DNA of 7,306 nt, from assembly GCA_025935235.1 (NCBI GenBank), contig JAICVT010000226.1, positions 1-7,306 on the forward strand, read 5' to 3'. The position numbers and the translations under genes were made by a program. This stretch comes from Ktedonobacterales bacterium. Its GTDB lineage: Bacteria > Chloroflexota > Ktedonobacteria > Ktedonobacterales > JADMIN01. This document shows, piece after piece, positions 5,367-7,306 of this stretch; the stretch's first letter is position 1, and every line of letters starts with the position of its first letter. The notes beneath the pieces are model-generated. The model was given only the letters and a program-made list of their open reading frames with translations. It was not told the origin of the DNA and searched no databases.

Positions 5367-6263
5367 ATGAGCGAGCGGCGCCACGAACGACTGGTCAGCA
5401 CATTCTCGATTGTCGGGCGCGACGCACAGACAGGTGACCTCGGCATCGCCGTGCAATCAAAGTTCCTCGCCGTGGGCGCGGTCGTACCGTGGGTCAAAGC
5501 GGGCGTGGGCGCGGTAGCCACCCAGGCATGGGCCAACACCAGCTACGGCCCGCGCGGATTGGAGCTGATGGCCAAAGGCATCTCAGCCCGCGACGCGCTC
5601 GAGGCGCTGACCGGAGCCGACCCGCAGGCCGAGCATCGGCAGGCGGGGATGGTTGACGCACAGGGCGGCTCGGCCACCTTTACTGGCGCGAGCTGCTTCC
5701 ACTGGGCGGGCGGCCTGCATGGCCCAGACTTCGCCGCGCAGGGCAACATCCTCGTCTCTGAGGCCACTGTGCATGCGCTCGCCGAGACCTTCCAACGCAC
5801 GACGGGGCCGCTCTGGCAGCGGCTGCTGGCGGCGCTGGGGGCGGGACAGGCGGCAGGCGGCGATAGTCGCGGGATGCAGTCGGCGGCGCTGGTGGTGGCG
5901 CGCGAGGGCGGCGGCTATGGCGGCTACAACGACCGCTTCATTGATCTGCGCGTGGATGACCACACCAGCCCCATCGAGGAGTTGGGCCGCCTGCTCGAGA
6001 TGCACGAGCTGTACTTCTTCAAGCCCGCGCCCGAAGACCTGCTCCCGCTCGATGCGCATCTCACCGCCGAACTGCAATCGCTGCTCGCGCGCAGCGGCGA
6101 CTACGCCGGGCCGACCAGCGGCGTCTACGACCAAGCCACCTACGAGGCGCTGGAACGCTACGGCGCGCGCGAGAATCTGGAGGAGCGGCTGGCGCACGAT
6201 CCCGCCGGCAAGCGACTCGACCGCAAGGTGATCGAGTACATGCGCCAGCACAGCGGAAGCTAG
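5367..6263 (+). CDS. DUF1028 (Ntn-hydrolase-like) protein with C-terminal peptidoglycan-binding-like domain
   Basis: A 298-residue protein with the full DUF1028 pattern. It opens with STFSIVGRDAQTGDLGIAVQSKF. ATQAWANTSYGPRGL and the conserved GGDSRGMQSAALVV (Asp166, Arg168) follow, then DRFIDLRVDDH. DUF1028 has an Ntn-hydrolase-like fold but no firmly established reaction. Residues from about 228 (LTAELQSLLARSGDY, then GVYDQATYEALERYGARENLEERL) resemble the putative peptidoglycan-binding domain that often follows DUF1028. There is no signal peptide, so a cell-wall location is not supported. ATG 5367 sits 8 nt after AGGAGG. A GTG at 5358 in the same frame overlaps that SD and is unlikely. Ten residues precede STFS, whereas many relatives begin almost directly at TFS, so if Thr12 is a nucleophile the leader would have to be removed. 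Confidence 0.87.
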   Translation: MSERRHERLVSTFSIVGRDAQTGDLGIAVQSKFLAVGAVVPWVKAGVGAVATQAWANTSYGPRGLELMAKGISARDALEALTGADPQAEHRQAGMVDAQGGSATFTGASCFHWAGGLHGPDFAAQGNILVSEATVHALAETFQRTTGPLWQRLLAALGAGQAAGGDSRGMQSAALVVAREGGGYGGYNDRFIDLRVDDHTSPIEELGRLLEMHELYFFKPAPEDLLPLDAHLTAELQSLLARSGDYAGPTSGVYDQATYEALERYGARENLEERLAHDPAGKRLDRKVIEYMRQHSGS

Positions 6264-6298
6264 CGCGGCTGACCCACCGGCTGTGCTACCATGTCGGT

Positions 6299-6317
6299 TG
6301 GCCCGAATCGCGGGCCA
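6299..6317 (+). other. Stable hairpin in the leader of tgt
   Basis: TGGCCCG and CGGGCCA form a perfect 7-bp stem with a 5-nt loop (AATCG). It starts 36 nt after the DUF1028 stop codon and ends 27 nt before the tgt start. No T-rich tract follows (GTTGAGATC), so it is not a standard intrinsic terminator. It may be an RNA stem between the two genes, acting on transcript stability or pausing, and the role is unproven. Confidence 0.4.
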
Positions 6318-6344
6318 GTTGAGATCGAGCAGCAGCAGGACAAC

Positions 6345-7306
6345 ATGGATTCAGGCGATTCTCTCAGTCACCTCGCCATTGGCGATGACCATACGCCGCC
6401 CCTGCGTGAGGGGCAGCCACTCAGCTTTCGCATCGTCAGCCGCGCCGCCGATTCGCGCGCCCGCGCGGGCGTCATCCGCACGCCGCACGGCGTCATTCGC
6501 ACGCCCGTCTTCATGCCTGTTGGTACGCACGCCACCGTCAAAGCGGTCGGGCCGGACGATCTGGAGGCCATCGGCGCCAGCATCATCCTCTCCAACACCT
6601 ATCACCTGCTGCTGCGTCCCGGCCCGGAGTTGGTGGCGTGCTTCGGCGGGCTGCATGGATTTATGCGCTGGCCGCATCCCATCCTGACCGACAGCGGCGG
6701 CTTCCAGGTCTTCAGCCTCGGCAAGCTGCGCGAAGTAACCGACGCGGGCGTCACTTTCCGCTCGCATCTGGATGGCGCACTGGTCGAGATGACGCCGGAG
6801 AGTGTCATGCGCACCGAGGCGCTGCTGGGCGCCGATATTATCCTGCCGCTGGATGTCTGCCCGCCCTACCCCTCGACGCTGGAGTCGGCGCGCGTTGACA
6901 CCGAGCAGACGCATCGCTGGGCTGAGCGCGCGCTGGCTGCCCGCGTGCGCCCGCGCGAGCAGGCGCTCTTCGGCATCCCGCAGGGTTCGATGTACGGCGA
7001 CCTACGGGCCGAGAGCGCGCGGTTCATCGGCGCACTGCCCTTCGACGGCTTCTCCATCGGCGGGCTGTCGGTCGGGGAGCCAAAGCCGCTGATGTGGCGC
7101 ATGCTGGAGGCGACTATCCCTGAGCTGCCCGACGACAAGCCGCGCCACCTGCTGGGCGTCGGCTCGCCCGACGATCTGCTCGAGGGCATCGAGCGCGGCG
7201 TGGATATGTTCGATTGCGTGCTGCCCACCCGCACCGCCCGCACAGGTGGACTCTATACCGCGCAGGGGCGGCTCAATGTGCGCGGCGCACGCTACCGCGA
7301 CGAGCA
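6345..7306 (+). CDS. tgt: tRNA-guanine transglycosylase, 3' end beyond window
   Basis: Exchanges guanine 34 in the anticodon of Asn, Asp, His and Tyr tRNAs for preQ1, a late step of queuosine synthesis. 320 codons are present. The general-base aspartate lies in LTDSGGFQVFSLG (Asp116). The substrate-pocket residues Asp170 and Cys172 are in LDVCPPYP, followed by Gln213 in GIPQGS and by GGLSVGE (239-245). The nucleophile is Asp290 in VDMFDCVLPTR. Cys172 and Val243 match the bacterial preQ1-specific type and not the eukaryotic queuine type, going by residue positions known from the Zymomonas enzyme. The Cys/His zinc site lies past the window end and cannot be checked. An extension of about 25 residues precedes the usual family start (LSFRIVSRAADSRARAG). 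ATG 6345 has a weak AGGA only 4 nt away, and I found no better in-frame start. It lies 81 bp after the DUF1028 gene. Confidence 0.95.
   Translation, partial: MDSGDSLSHLAIGDDHTPPLREGQPLSFRIVSRAADSRARAGVIRTPHGVIRTPVFMPVGTHATVKAVGPDDLEAIGASIILSNTYHLLLRPGPELVACFGGLHGFMRWPHPILTDSGGFQVFSLGKLREVTDAGVTFRSHLDGALVEMTPESVMRTEALLGADIILPLDVCPPYPSTLESARVDTEQTHRWAERALAARVRPREQALFGIPQGSMYGDLRAESARFIGALPFDGFSIGGLSVGEPKPLMWRMLEATIPELPDDKPRHLLGVGSPDDLLEGIERGVDMFDCVLPTRTARTGGLYTAQGRLNVRGARYRDE

Overview
This is a G+C-rich bacterial chromosomal segment. Strong Shine-Dalgarno (SD) sequences such as AGGAGG and GGAGG precede most genes. The protein mix fits a member of the Chloroflexota or a similar deep-branching, high-GC, environmental lineage. 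That mix is an RlmD-type methyltransferase, a zinc-free medium-chain reductase, a DUF1028 protein with a peptidoglycan-binding-like tail, and Tgt. The placement is inference and no phylum-specific marker is present. I saw no rRNA, tRNA, CRISPR array, insertion sequence or attachment site.

Left part (1-800, minus strand): two genes read leftward. At 273-800 is a 175-residue single-pass membrane protein with a Thr/Pro-rich outer tail. Beyond a 140-bp gap is the first 44 codons of a second gene that leaves the window at base 1. The gap holds an extended -10 promoter candidate preceded by three 11-bp-phased CTATCC repeats.

Divergent region (801-1295): about 0.5 kb without a convincing gene. It carries a candidate extended -10 promoter for each direction, each associated with an inverted repeat.

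Right part (1296-7306, plus strand): six co-oriented genes with gaps of 57 to 157 bp. In order they are a TrmA/RlmD-family RNA m5U methyltransferase, an alpha/beta hydrolase of the proline-iminopeptidase type, a zinc-independent NADPH:quinone/enoyl reductase-like protein, a 77-residue two-helix membrane protein, a DUF1028 protein, and the 5' two-thirds or more of tgt, cut by the window end.

The first and last plus-strand genes act on RNA modification (5-methyluridine in rRNA and queuosine in tRNA). The middle genes look metabolic or unknown, and nothing ties all six to one pathway. The window looks like ordinary housekeeping and accessory sequence. No new multi-gene system is evident. The best second-look items are an RlmD-like enzyme that has lost three of four Fe-S cysteines while keeping its catalytic motifs, and the phased CTATCC repeats.
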